From Herbidospora cretacea (GTDB lineage Bacteria; Actinomycetota; Actinomycetes; Streptosporangiales; Streptosporangiaceae), in NCBI RefSeq assembly GCF_001570605.1, contig NZ_BBXG01000002.1, positions 1 to 32,219 of the forward strand: DNA of 32,219 nucleotides, in the 5' to 3' direction. Positions 6,947 through 14,754 of this stretch are shown one piece after another. Position 1 is the first letter of the stretch, and every line of letters starts with the position of its first letter. Below the pieces are notes generated by a model. That model worked only from the letters and a program-made list of their open reading frames with translations, did not search any database and had not been told where the DNA came from. A program made the position numbers and the translations under genes.

Positions 6947-8313
6947 ACCCCTCGTACGACGTCAAGCTGTGGGAGATCAAGCGCAACCAGTCGAGCAAGA
7001 CGCCGTCCTACGTCGTGAGGTGGGCGGTCGGCCGCAAAGAGAGGTCACGGACCTTCCGGACGAAGGCCCTGGCCGACAGCTTCCTGTCCGATCTCCGTCA
7101 GGCGGCCAAGCGTGGCGAGGCGTTCGACGTCGACACCGGGTTGCCCGTGTCCATGGTCCAGGCCAAGAAGGCGACGAGCTTCTACGTCTTCGCGCTGGGA
7201 TACGTGGACATGAAGTGGCCTCACGCGGCGGCCAAGACTCGCGACAGCATGACCGACGCCCTGAGCACGGTCATCCCGGCTCTCGTCAATGAGGACGCGA
7301 CCGGCAAGCCCGAACCGTCCGTGATGCGTCGGGCGCTCCGGCAGTATGCGCTCTCGCCGGCAACCCGCGACATGCCCCAACCGCAAGAGATCAAGGAAGC
7401 GCTCACCTGGCTTGAGAAGAACTCCCTGCCAGTCGAGGACCTGGCCAAGCCACGCCTTGTCCGCCTGGGCTTGGACGCCCTGACCGTCCGCCTCGACGGC
7501 ACCGCCGCCGCGCCCACTACGATCGCCCGAAAGCGTTCGGTCTTCTACAACACCCTTCAGTACGCCGTCGATCTGGAAGAGCTTCCGTCCAATCCGATCG
7601 ACAAGGTCAAGGCGTGGAAGCCCCCGAAAGTCCGTGAGGTCGTCGACCGCCGAGTCGTAGTGAACGCGGGCCAAGCTCGCGATCTGCTGAACGCGGTCAC
7701 ATACGTCGGCCTCGTCAAGCGTGGGCGCCACCTGAAGGGGTTCTTTGCCTGCCTTTACTACGCGGGCCTACGCCCGGCCGAAGCCCTCGCGCTTCGTGTG
7801 GGTGACTGCCGCCTGCCCGAATCCGGTTGGGGCCTTCTCCTCGTCGCCAAGTCCAAGCCCCAGTCCAACAAGCGCTGGACCGACAGCGGCGAAGGCCACG
7901 ACGATCGAGGACTCAAGCACCGTGCAGCCGACGAGGGCCGGCCGGTGCCCATCCCTCCTCAACTCGTCACCATCCTCCGGGACCACATCGAAGAGTTCGG
8001 CGTCCACGACGACGGTCGCCTGTTCCGGACGTCGCGCGGCGGGATCATCTCGATCGGCACGTACTGCGAGACCTGGCGGGCCGCTCGCGCCCTGGCCCTC
8101 ACGCCCGAACAGGTCGTTTCCCCCATGGCCGCCCGACCCTACGATCTCCGGCACGCCGCCGTCAGTCTGTGGCTCAACGCCGGAGTAGCTCCACCTGATG
8201 TCGCCGACCGCGCCGGGCATAGCGTCGACGTCCTCTTGAAGGTCTACGCCAAGTGCATCGACGGCGGCGCCGAAGTAGCCAATCGTCGTATCGGCTCAGC
8301 TCTGGACGAGTGA
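6943..8313 (+). CDS. int: Site-specific tyrosine integrase
   Basis: 456 residues from GTG 6943. The N-terminal region (about 15-75) resembles AP2-like arm-site binding domains, residues about 150-230 the core-binding domain, and the catalytic domain follows with R277 (YYAGLRPAEAL), the R403-H404 pair (YDLRHAAVS), H426 (RAGHS) and nucleophile Y435 (VYAK). A tyrosine stands where many recombinases have the first histidine of box II, which is common in AICE integrases. It should recombine the element's attP with a tRNA 3' end. The final 11 codons are repeated 2.7 kb downstream (11039-11071). A GC-rich hairpin terminator follows. Confidence 0.93.
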   Translation: MNPSYDVKLWEIKRNQSSKTPSYVVRWAVGRKERSRTFRTKALADSFLSDLRQAAKRGEAFDVDTGLPVSMVQAKKATSFYVFALGYVDMKWPHAAAKTRDSMTDALSTVIPALVNEDATGKPEPSVMRRALRQYALSPATRDMPQPQEIKEALTWLEKNSLPVEDLAKPRLVRLGLDALTVRLDGTAAAPTTIARKRSVFYNTLQYAVDLEELPSNPIDKVKAWKPPKVREVVDRRVVVNAGQARDLLNAVTYVGLVKRGRHLKGFFACLYYAGLRPAEALALRVGDCRLPESGWGLLLVAKSKPQSNKRWTDSGEGHDDRGLKHRAADEGRPVPIPPQLVTILRDHIEEFGVHDDGRLFRTSRGGIISIGTYCETWRAARALALTPEQVVSPMAARPYDLRHAAVSLWLNAGVAPPDVADRAGHSVDVLLKVYAKCIDGGAEVANRRIGSALDE

Positions 8314-8385
8314 TCAGTACGCCAACAAGGCCCCGTTGACCCAGTCTGGTCGCGGGGCCTTCGTCATATCCGGCTCTTCAACAAA
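8242..8385 (+). repeat. Direct repeat copy A: end of int plus terminator
   Basis: The end of int and about 70 bases after it recur at 11011-11147. The best block is 8278-8319 against 11036-11077, 41 of 42 bases identical, the one difference being a silent GGC/GGT change in the glycine codon. Similarity continues through the terminator to the CCTTCGTCAT...TCCGGCTC stretch with scattered changes. This copy is intact. Confidence 0.85.
8327..8361 (+). terminator. Terminator-like hairpin after int
   Basis: AAGGCCCCG (8327-8335) pairs with CGGGGCCTT (8353-8361); inside, GACC (8338-8341) can pair with GGTC (8348-8351). No clear T-run follows, as is common in actinomycetes. The second copy, near 11090-11120, has lost pairing (GGCCCCG facing CGCGTGCC), consistent with decay. 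Confidence 0.7.
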
Positions 8386-8747
8386 GCCCAATCGTGTCAA
8401 CTCCTGATTGACGCAGTTCCGGCGGATCTGAAATTGGCCTAAGTCCGGCCCACACGGCGATTCCGTGATGTACGGTACGTGAAATCGTGCCCTTGGCGGG
8501 GGCGATGCACCATCCCGGAGATCGCTTCGGGGGCTTCCAAAGGAAGCCATCTAGTACGCGCATGGCCGGTGACCTGAACCGCGCCGCACGCTGTGACCAG
8601 GTGTTGGGCATTTCGGATCCGTCAAGCGACGCAGCGCGGACCTTCGTGATCCCCGCGTCCCCGGATGGCGAATGGCGGGCCATCTACAGGGGCAGGGCCC
8701 CGGCGACTGCCGGATGGCGCTCAGGATCACAGAGAGAGCAGACGGAC
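8362..8747 (+). other. Leader region of the cargo gene, no gene seen
   Basis: This 386-base stretch holds the end of repeat copy A and the upstream region of the large gene at 8748. A perfect 7-bp hairpin, GGCTTCC-AAA-GGAAGCC, lies at 8532-8548, and a short one, GGGGC-AGG-GCCCC, near 8691-8703. A weak promoter candidate is TTGACG (8408-8413) 17 bases before AAATTG (8431-8436). The frame of the next gene is open back to 8487, but that part has an unprotein-like composition. No tRNA fragment or att copy was seen. Confidence 0.4.
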
Positions 8748-10946
8748 ATGTCTGTTGATCCCCAATTCCAGGCACCTCACCTCGGCGTGGACCACCACCC
8801 CGACCAGCCGAATACTCACTCCAACGAGCGGTGGGACCCCATCACGCTGAAGGTCGGCGATGACACGCTGACTGTCAGCAACTTCAGCCACCAGCTCCCC
8901 ACTCCGTCAGAAGTCCGTGATCGCACCAGGCTGGTGCGTGTCGGCCAGAGCAATCCCTATTGCGCGCTGCCGGAGGATGGCTGGCACGCACTAGCGCGGG
9001 CGATAGTGCATCCGCCCGCGCTCACGGCGCAACTTGTGTACCAGTCGGGCGCTGGGGGCTCATCGCTTATCGAAGAGCATGTCGGCGGAGCGACATTGCG
9101 CTCGGGTAACGGCCGTGTCTGGCTGACCGAGATCTTCCCATTGGTACAGCCGCGCGTCGGACAAGATCCCCACGCCGAGTCGGACCCCGAGATTGAGGGC
9201 GAGTTGACCGGCGATGTCGCACAGGCGATGCTGGTGTACCGGTTTCGCGACCAAAGTCACCTACGTAATTATTTACGCCAGACGATCATCGCAACCCGGA
9301 ACTCCAACAAGCAGTACGACGAGTCCATCCTCAGCCGCCGCATCACCCGTGCGGTCGTCGCGCACATAGCCCGCATCGAATTCTCCGACGGGTCCGAACC
9401 CCTCTACGTCTTAGTCGTCCGCGACGGGATCACACGCGTCGTCAGCGCTTGGGGTGCGTTGTGCGGAGACCAGGCAACTCCCGAAGAGATCGCCGATCGG
9501 GCCATCGAAGTCGTGCTTGCTGAGAAACCCGCGCGCCGTGGCGTAGACAAGCCCCTGACCCAGCGCATGGCGCTCGGCCGGCAAGGTGAACTCGACAAGT
9601 TGCGCGCCTCTTTCATCGCCGGACTGAGCGGCACCACCCCCGCCGAGGAAGCGATCAGGATAGGGCAGGCGATTGTCGTACCAGCACAGATCGCCGTCGG
9701 ACTTCAGGTACACCCCGGTTCTGGGCTTCCCCCTGGCGAAGTCTTCGATGACGCCATCCGCAGCATCCTGTCGTCGATCCACGTTGAGTTCGGCATGTGG
9801 GATTCGGCCGCGCAGAACGCCGAGATCGGCTCCCGTGCGCTTAAGCGGACCATGCTCGATGGCGTCAACGACATCACCGGCATCGAGATTGCCGACGTTT
9901 ACCGGTTGGCTATCGGTCAGTACCACCCTCAGCAAACGCCCGACGTCTTCGGCGACCGCAGCATCCCCGGCACGCCTCTTTGGCGCGCAGTATTCCTAGT
10001 CCACTACCTGACCCGCCCGTCTGTATTCGGGGTCATGAAAAAGCATGTGAAGGCGATCACGGGTAAACAACGGCTGCGTACCAACACCTATGCAGAGATT
10101 CTCGGCCCCATCACCGACCGGCCGTGGCGTCTGGCCAAAAAGCAGACCTTGCGGCAGGCCCGCAACGCATGGGGTAACGGTGGCGTACTGACCAAGGAGG
10201 TCGCCGAATCGGACTGGCAGCCGACGCCCTGCGCTGACTTCACTTCGCTGGTCAAACCGGCTACCTCCGGGAACCTCGATGCCAGGCTCACTTTGGCTGT
10301 CGCCGGTGGTATCGCATTGATCACTGACAAGCTGCTGACCCGCAACGTCGGCTCGGCAGTCGGTCGCACGGTCCCATTCCGTTCCGATGTCGACGACGTC
10401 ATCGCCATGCTATCCAGGGTAGAAAATCCCGCTGGCCTGCTCCTACTTGCCCACGCCGCCAACCGGTTCGATGCCGATCGGGTGGCGGTGAACTCCTTCA
10501 CCGACAAGCAGTTGATCAAAGAGGGCGGCGAGGACGACCGCTACACCATGGTCGCTGTCGATCTTGAAGCCAACGACGGCATCGCCCGCGATGGAGCCGG
10601 AGTACCCCGCCGCCTCGACGAATACACCGTTGTCAAGGTGTCCGACCCCCAACGCGCGGCCCAGGAAGAGGGAGAGCTTGTCGACGACGATGACGCTGAA
10701 CTGAAGCCGGTCCTCGATCAGATGGCTACCCAGCGACGCAAACTCCTCGGCACCCTCACCGATGCACAGGAGGCCCTCACCCAGCTCATTCGGCTGAGCC
10801 AGACACCAGATGCCGCAGGGGCCCATCCGCTCGGATCCCCGCGCGAATGGGCCAAGGTCTCCAAGCTTGCCGTCAAGGTTCAGTCGACGATCTACTCCAA
10901 CGATCCCAACCTCGACTCTAACGACGAAGACGACGAAGACATGTAG
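8748..10946 (+). CDS. 732-aa protein of unknown function, putative element cargo
   Basis: I do not recognise the family. The ATG at 8748 is chosen because protein-like sequence begins there; the ribosome site is weak. The N-terminal third has features faintly like ParB/DGQHR proteins: QSNPYCALPEDGWHALARAI (N69-P70-Y71, then L82-A-R-A-I86) and, after an insertion, LYVLVVRDGITRVVSAW with D226-G-I-T-R230 where ParB has GxRR and DndB-like proteins have DGQHR. The rest is mixed helical (LRASFIAGLSG; FLVHYLTRPSVFGVMKKHVK). The C-terminus, SNDPNLDSNDEDDEDM, is strongly acidic. There is no signal peptide or membrane segment. Base composition is locally lower in GC than int (for example 9240-9300). 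It has its own terminator and stands alone between integrase-tail repeats, so a single-gene defence or fitness function is plausible but unproven. Confidence 0.8.
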   Translation: MSVDPQFQAPHLGVDHHPDQPNTHSNERWDPITLKVGDDTLTVSNFSHQLPTPSEVRDRTRLVRVGQSNPYCALPEDGWHALARAIVHPPALTAQLVYQSGAGGSSLIEEHVGGATLRSGNGRVWLTEIFPLVQPRVGQDPHAESDPEIEGELTGDVAQAMLVYRFRDQSHLRNYLRQTIIATRNSNKQYDESILSRRITRAVVAHIARIEFSDGSEPLYVLVVRDGITRVVSAWGALCGDQATPEEIADRAIEVVLAEKPARRGVDKPLTQRMALGRQGELDKLRASFIAGLSGTTPAEEAIRIGQAIVVPAQIAVGLQVHPGSGLPPGEVFDDAIRSILSSIHVEFGMWDSAAQNAEIGSRALKRTMLDGVNDITGIEIADVYRLAIGQYHPQQTPDVFGDRSIPGTPLWRAVFLVHYLTRPSVFGVMKKHVKAITGKQRLRTNTYAEILGPITDRPWRLAKKQTLRQARNAWGNGGVLTKEVAESDWQPTPCADFTSLVKPATSGNLDARLTLAVAGGIALITDKLLTRNVGSAVGRTVPFRSDVDDVIAMLSRVENPAGLLLLAHAANRFDADRVAVNSFTDKQLIKEGGEDDRYTMVAVDLEANDGIARDGAGVPRRLDEYTVVKVSDPQRAAQEEGELVDDDDAELKPVLDQMATQRRKLLGTLTDAQEALTQLIRLSQTPDAAGAHPLGSPREWAKVSKLAVKVQSTIYSNDPNLDSNDEDDEDM

Positions 10947-10969
10947 CCCGGAGTTGGGAAGTAGAGCAC

Positions 10970-11003
10970 GTAGGGCCCACGGAGAATTGTCGGTGGGCCC
11001 TAC
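10970..11003 (+). terminator. Strong 11-bp hairpin terminator after the cargo gene
   Basis: GTAGGGCCCAC (10970-10980) and GTGGGCCCTAC (10993-11003) pair perfectly around a 12-base loop, 24 bases after the stop codon. Only a short T-poor tail follows. It closes the cargo gene as its own transcription unit, and the similarity to the integrase tail begins just after it, at about 11011. Confidence 0.75.
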
Positions 11004-11010
11004 TACTCCT

Positions 11011-11071
11011 GTTGGCTACGCCAAACCCGAAGATCGCCAATCGTCGTATCGGTTCAGCTCTGGACGAGTGA
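11011..11071 (+). pseudogene. Decayed 3' end of a second integrase gene
   Basis: GCCAATCGT...GAGTGA at 11036-11071 encodes ANRRIGSALDE-stop, identical to the last residues of the integrase at 8313. Upstream, GGCTACGCCAAA at 11014-11025 matches the catalytic GTCTACGCCAAG (Y435) of int, but about 14 bases between the two parts are missing, shifting the frame. Upstream of 11011 the similarity stops at the cargo terminator. It is a remnant only. Confidence 0.8.
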
Positions 11072-11147
11072 TCAGTAACACCCAACCAGGCCCCGTTGAC
11101 CCCCTCGGTCGCGTGCCCTTCGTCATGTCCGGCTCGTCCAACACCTT
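11011..11147 (+). repeat. Direct repeat copy B: degraded integrase tail and terminator
   Basis: Counterpart of 8242-8385. After the stop the similarity runs on through AGTGATCAGTA, a CCAGGCCCCGTTGACCC stretch and CCCTTCGTCATGTCCGGC, with several changes and small indels; the hairpin stem is broken. The two copies bracket 8386-11010. Confidence 0.8.
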
Positions 11148-11407
11148 GCTCCGATGGACCTGGGCGAAGCCCTGGGCCGCCGATCGCCCCCAGCCTGAGC
11201 GGGACATCAGCCACCGCAAGGCGATCGTAGGGAGATGCGTCTACGGACCTAATGACCTGGGGAAACACCACCAAGATCATCCCGTGAATATCCCGTGATC
11301 AACGACATGAAGCCGCCCACGACAGCTCACGGCTGCACACCCGAGAAATGATCACCAGGCCACCCGCCACCCATCAGGCCAGGTCGGACCACGTTTTCCA
11401 AGCAAAG
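11072..11407. other. Gene-free stretch between integrase remnant and tRNA-Ser, probable attachment region
   Basis: No credible gene is seen. An exact 9-base direct repeat, ATCCCGTGA, occurs at 11279-11287 and 11290-11298 (11-base period), and CAGGCCA-containing repeats occur around 11356-11385. Short direct repeats near an attachment core are typical of integrase arm-binding sites, so this may be the arm region of the original att site. That reading is inference. Confidence 0.35.
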
Positions 11408-11496
11408 CGGAGAGCGTGGGATTCGAACCCACGAGGAACGTCACCGCCCCTAGCGGTTTTCAAGACCGCCGCCATCGTCCACTAGGCGAGCTCTCC
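11408..11496 (-). tRNA. tRNA-Ser(TGA)
   Basis: On the minus strand the acceptor arms are GGAGAGC (5') and GCTCTCC (3'), 7 bp. The anticodon stem-loop is GCGGT-CTTGAAA-ACCGC with anticodon TGA, a long variable arm follows (class II, as expected for serine), the T arm is CGTGGGTTCGAATCCCACG, and the discriminator is G. CCA is not encoded. Its 3' end faces the mobile element, the usual AICE insertion position. Confidence 0.95.
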
Positions 11497-11574
11497 AGAC
11501 CCCCCACAACAGCGGGCGTCAGAACGCAACCCTACTCTCTCCCGCCCCCACCAGAGGACGGGAGAGACACGCCA

Positions 11575-13674
11575 TCAGATGTGATCCGGGATCTCGGAGT
11601 ACCGCCGCTCCCCAACCCCAGGAGCCCCCGCGAACCCGTCCCCCACAGAAGCGGCCAACTTGAGGAAAGCCGCCCGAGTAGGCTCCTGCAGTCGCTCCAG
11701 ATCGATCTCCGCCCCTTCCTCGAGGTGCGGGTCGTAAGGCACCCGGACCACAGCCCGGCACCGTGCGGCGAAGTGCGCCTCGAGGCGCTTCAAATCCACC
11801 GTCGACTTCGACCGGGGCCGCACGCTGCACAGCACCACGGTCGCCGACTTGACCAGGTCGCCGTAGTGGTGAGCCTCCAGCCAGTCCAGTGTCGCCGACG
11901 CCGCGCGGGCTCCGTCCACGGACGGACTGCTCACCAGGACGAGCTGGTCGGCGAGCCCCAGGACGCCCGACATCGCCGAGTGCAGCAGGCCCGTCCCGCA
12001 GTCCGTGATGCAGATCGAGTAGAAGTTCTCCAGCACCGCGGAGACCGACTGGTAGTCCTCGGCCGAGAACGCCTCGGACACCGAGGGGTCCCGGTCTGAT
12101 CCCAGGATCTCCAGCCGCGAGGGCGTCTGTGAGGTGAAGGCGCGGATGTCGACGTACCGCCGGATGTCCGCGCGCTCGTTCAGCAGGTCACGGATGGTCG
12201 CCGAGGTCTCCAGCTCCACCTTGTCGGAGAGCGTTCCACGGTCGGGGTTGGCGTCCACCGCGATCACGCGGTCGCCGCGGACCTGCGCGAGCGTCGCGCC
12301 GAGGCCCACGGTGGTGGTGGTCTTGCCGACGCCGCCCTTGAGGCTCAGCACGGCCACGCGGTGGTGGCCGGCCGACACGGGGGTGCGTGCGCGGGCCACC
12401 AGCTCGGCGCGTTTGCGCACCTCGGGGGCCTCGCCGGGCTTTATCAAACCGGCCGTGGCCTTGAAGACGACGCGTCGCCAACCCGTGGCGGGGCCGTCCT
12501 TGCGGCCCTTGAGCAGGGTGGCGGGGTCGAGGCTGTCGGCCGAGGGCTTCGTCGAGCGGGGGACCAGCGCCCGCGACGTGCTCTGGAAGGCCGGTGCGGG
12601 CAGGTTGTCGGGCTGCCGCCGCCTCGCCTGGTAGGGCTCGCGCTCGGCGATCTCGCGCGACTCCGAGAGGGGCTGAACCTCTCTCGTGTACGACTCCAGC
12701 GCCTCCCGTGCCGAGGACCGGAAGGCCTCTCCGGGCCCTGCGGCTGCTTCGGCGGGGGGCTTGAGGTTCTCCCGAAGCGAGCCTCTTAACGGCTCGTCGG
12801 CGTCCCGGATGGGGCGGAACCGGTTGCCGGGATCGGTGTCCTCGGCGGCCGGGGTCTCCTCGGCCTCGGTGCCGGGCCACGAGAACCGCCCGGAGTCCGC
12901 GTCCGAGCGGCCGAAGGCGCCCTTGTCCGAGGGCCCGGGGTCAGCGGGCAGGCCGAAGTGTCCCGAGTCGGTGTCGCTCTCGGGACGCGGGAGCCCGAAG
13001 GGGCCCGAGTCGCTCTCGGAGGGCCGGGAGACCCGGTCGGTGTCGGTCCGCGAGAAGCCGAAGGCACCCGGGTCGTCGTCGGATCGCGGGAACGTGAAGC
13101 CGCCGGAGTCGCCCTCGGAGCGCGCGAACCCGGTCCCGAAGTCGGCGTCCGGACGCCCCAGGTCGGCCACCACCTCCGGCGAGAAGCGCCCTGTCTCGGC
13201 GTCGGGGCGCGGGAAGCGGCCGGAGTCGGACGGCTCGTCGTGCACGGGGACGGCCGGTTCCAGCCATCCGCGCACGGGCTCGTCGGGGCTCTCGGCCTCG
13301 GCGGGGGTCCGCTCGCCGAACGCCCCCACGTTGTAGGAGTCGGTGTCGATCGGCGAGTCGCCGAAGGCCCCGCGGCCGGTCCCGAACGGCAGCGGGTCGA
13401 GTGTCTCCACGCCGCTGTCGGAGGCGGGCGGCTCTTCCACCGCTGAAACGGCCCGGAAGGGCGCCGGCTCGGCCGGGACCGAGCGCCAGGGGTCCTTCGG
13501 GTAGGGCGAGGGCACCTCGTCCGTCGTCGGCGGCGCAGGCTGTGGAGCAGCAAGCGACGACGCCGTCACCGCGGACACCGCGATGTCGACCTCGTCGGGC
13601 ATCTCCTTGATCGCGTCGAGCCAGGCCAGCTGGTCTTCGAGCGAGTGGGGATCCTCACGATCGTGTCGTGCCAC
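11575..13674 (-). CDS. MinD/ParA-like ATPase with long disordered N-terminus
   Basis: 699 residues from a GTG at 13674, chosen because GAGGGGG stands 8 bases upstream; the frame is open 27 codons further but without a signal. The last ~260 residues are a deviant-Walker ATPase: AVLSLKGGVGKTTTTVGLG with K451, AVDANPDRGTLSDK, and ITDCGTGLLHSAM as Walker B region. The first ~420 residues are Pro/Asp/Ser/Gly-rich and hold about ten copies of a D-x-G-x-F unit (DSGRF, ETGRF, DSGGF, DPGAF, DSGPF, DSGHF, DSGRF and others). The layout recalls MinD-like ATPases of actinomycete type VII secretion loci such as EspI, but no secretion genes are near. Likely role: positioning or assembly of an envelope complex; inference. 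Confidence 0.85.
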   Translation of the reverse strand: MARHDREDPHSLEDQLAWLDAIKEMPDEVDIAVSAVTASSLAAPQPAPPTTDEVPSPYPKDPWRSVPAEPAPFRAVSAVEEPPASDSGVETLDPLPFGTGRGAFGDSPIDTDSYNVGAFGERTPAEAESPDEPVRGWLEPAVPVHDEPSDSGRFPRPDAETGRFSPEVVADLGRPDADFGTGFARSEGDSGGFTFPRSDDDPGAFGFSRTDTDRVSRPSESDSGPFGLPRPESDTDSGHFGLPADPGPSDKGAFGRSDADSGRFSWPGTEAEETPAAEDTDPGNRFRPIRDADEPLRGSLRENLKPPAEAAAGPGEAFRSSAREALESYTREVQPLSESREIAEREPYQARRRQPDNLPAPAFQSTSRALVPRSTKPSADSLDPATLLKGRKDGPATGWRRVVFKATAGLIKPGEAPEVRKRAELVARARTPVSAGHHRVAVLSLKGGVGKTTTTVGLGATLAQVRGDRVIAVDANPDRGTLSDKVELETSATIRDLLNERADIRRYVDIRAFTSQTPSRLEILGSDRDPSVSEAFSAEDYQSVSAVLENFYSICITDCGTGLLHSAMSGVLGLADQLVLVSSPSVDGARAASATLDWLEAHHYGDLVKSATVVLCSVRPRSKSTVDLKRLEAHFAARCRAVVRVPYDPHLEEGAEIDLERLQEPTRAAFLKLAASVGDGFAGAPGVGERRYSEIPDHI

Positions 13675-13789
13675 CGTGTTTCCCCCTCGGGATGGGCTAA
13701 AGGGGCAGCAAACACATTGCAGATTAGCGCCCCGTATACAGGCGAACGCGGCCAACCGTCGAGTTGGCTGCTCGGTTACTTTAGGTCAC

Positions 13790-14749
13790 ATGCGTGCGAT
13801 CGTGATTTCCAACCCCGGCGGACCCGGCGTTCTGGAGTGGCGTGAGGTGCCAGATCCCGTTCCCGCCCGAGGTGAAGTGGTGATTGAGATCACGGCGTCA
13901 GCCGTGAATCGGGCCGATCTTCTCCAGCGGCAAGGACTCTACCCGCCTCCGCCCGGTGCGTCTGAAATTCCCGGGATGGAATGTTCTGGGGTGATCAGTG
14001 AGGTCGGCGAGGGTGTCGACACTCTCACGGTGGGTGACGAAGTCACGGCTCTTCTGGCCGGTGGCGGATATGCCGAAAAGGTGGCAGTTCCGTGGCAGCA
14101 GGTGATGCCCGCCCCCACCTCGCTCGCCGCGTCGGCCGCGCTGCCCGAAGTGGCCTGCACGGTCTGGGCCAACGTCTTCATGGCCGCACGCCTCCGGAAG
14201 GGCGAGACCCTGCTCGTCCACGGCGGCGCGAGCGGCATCGGGACGATGGCGATCCAGCTCGCCAAGGCCTTCGGCTCCCGGGTGATCGTCACCGCGGGCT
14301 CCGAGGCGAAGGTCGAGAAGTGCCTGGCGCTCGGCGCGGATAGAGGAATCAACTACCGAGAGGAAGATTTCTCCCAGGTGCTCAAGGACGACCGTCCCGA
14401 CGTGATCCTCGACATCATGGGCGCCAAGTACCTCAAGCCCAACGTGGAGATCCTCGCCCAGAGCGGGCGGCTGACCATCATCGGGATGCAGGGCGGGACC
14501 AAGGGCGAGCTCGACATCGCCGTCCTGCTGCGGAAACGGGCGACCGTCATGGCCTCGGCCCTGCGCAGCCGCACCCCCGACGAGAAGGGCGCGATCTGCC
14601 GGGGCGTCACCGACAGCGTCTGGCCGCTGGTCAGCGCCGGTGCGATCAACCCGGTCATCCACGCTGAGATACCGATGGAACACGCTGCGGAGGCCCATCG
14701 GATGCTCGAAGCCGGCGACCACATCGGCAAGATCCTGCTAGTAGGTTGA
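13790..14749 (+). CDS. NAD(P)H:quinone oxidoreductase (PIG3/zeta-crystallin type)
   Basis: 319 residues from ATG 13790 (MRAIVISNPGGPGVLEW). It is a zinc-independent medium-chain reductase: GroES-like N-terminal half with ASAVNRADLLQRQGLYPPPP, then a Rossmann fold with LLVHGGASGIGTMAIQLAKA, and a typical C-terminal HAAEAHRMLEAGDHIGKILL. The RQG.YPPPPG motif marks the PIG3 branch. It reduces quinones with NADPH in the cytoplasm. Length is normal for the family. It is divergent from the MinD-like gene with 115 bases between, and bpa follows after five bases, so the two form an operon. Confidence 0.9.
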   Translation: MRAIVISNPGGPGVLEWREVPDPVPARGEVVIEITASAVNRADLLQRQGLYPPPPGASEIPGMECSGVISEVGEGVDTLTVGDEVTALLAGGGYAEKVAVPWQQVMPAPTSLAASAALPEVACTVWANVFMAARLRKGETLLVHGGASGIGTMAIQLAKAFGSRVIVTAGSEAKVEKCLALGADRGINYREEDFSQVLKDDRPDVILDIMGAKYLKPNVEILAQSGRLTIIGMQGGTKGELDIAVLLRKRATVMASALRSRTPDEKGAICRGVTDSVWPLVSAGAINPVIHAEIPMEHAAEAHRMLEAGDHIGKILLVG

Positions 14750-14754
14750 GAGGC

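Larger units (their letters stand above)
549..11407. mobile_element. AICE-type integrative and conjugative element (left end not located)
   Basis: The gene set is that of actinomycete integrative and conjugative elements: GntR/KorSA-like repressor, SCO3933-type protein, FtsK-like DNA translocase for double-strand transfer, RepSA-type replication initiator, excisionase and tyrosine integrase, packed with short overlaps from 3466 to 8313. The right limit is put at the 3' end of tRNA-Ser(TGA), because AICEs insert at tRNA 3' ends with int proximal and a decayed integrase tail lies 336 bases from the tRNA. No second copy of the tRNA 3' end was seen anywhere to the left, so the start given is only the first gene that looks element-borne. 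The left end may lie outside the window or have been lost. Element type is well supported; boundaries are inference. Confidence 0.75.

Noticed and set aside
5256-6998. 580-aa minus-strand ORF opposite the replication gene
   Set aside because: Antisense shadow of a high-GC gene; the + strand frame has complete HUH and Tyr motifs.
8487-8747. 87-residue N-terminal extension of the cargo protein
   Set aside because: Composition is unlike protein and the region is full of hairpins; protein-like sequence starts at ATG 8748.
11416-12099. 227-aa + strand ORF over the tRNA and MinD-like gene
   Set aside because: It overlaps a certain tRNA and the ATPase domain of the MinD-like gene; a shadow frame.
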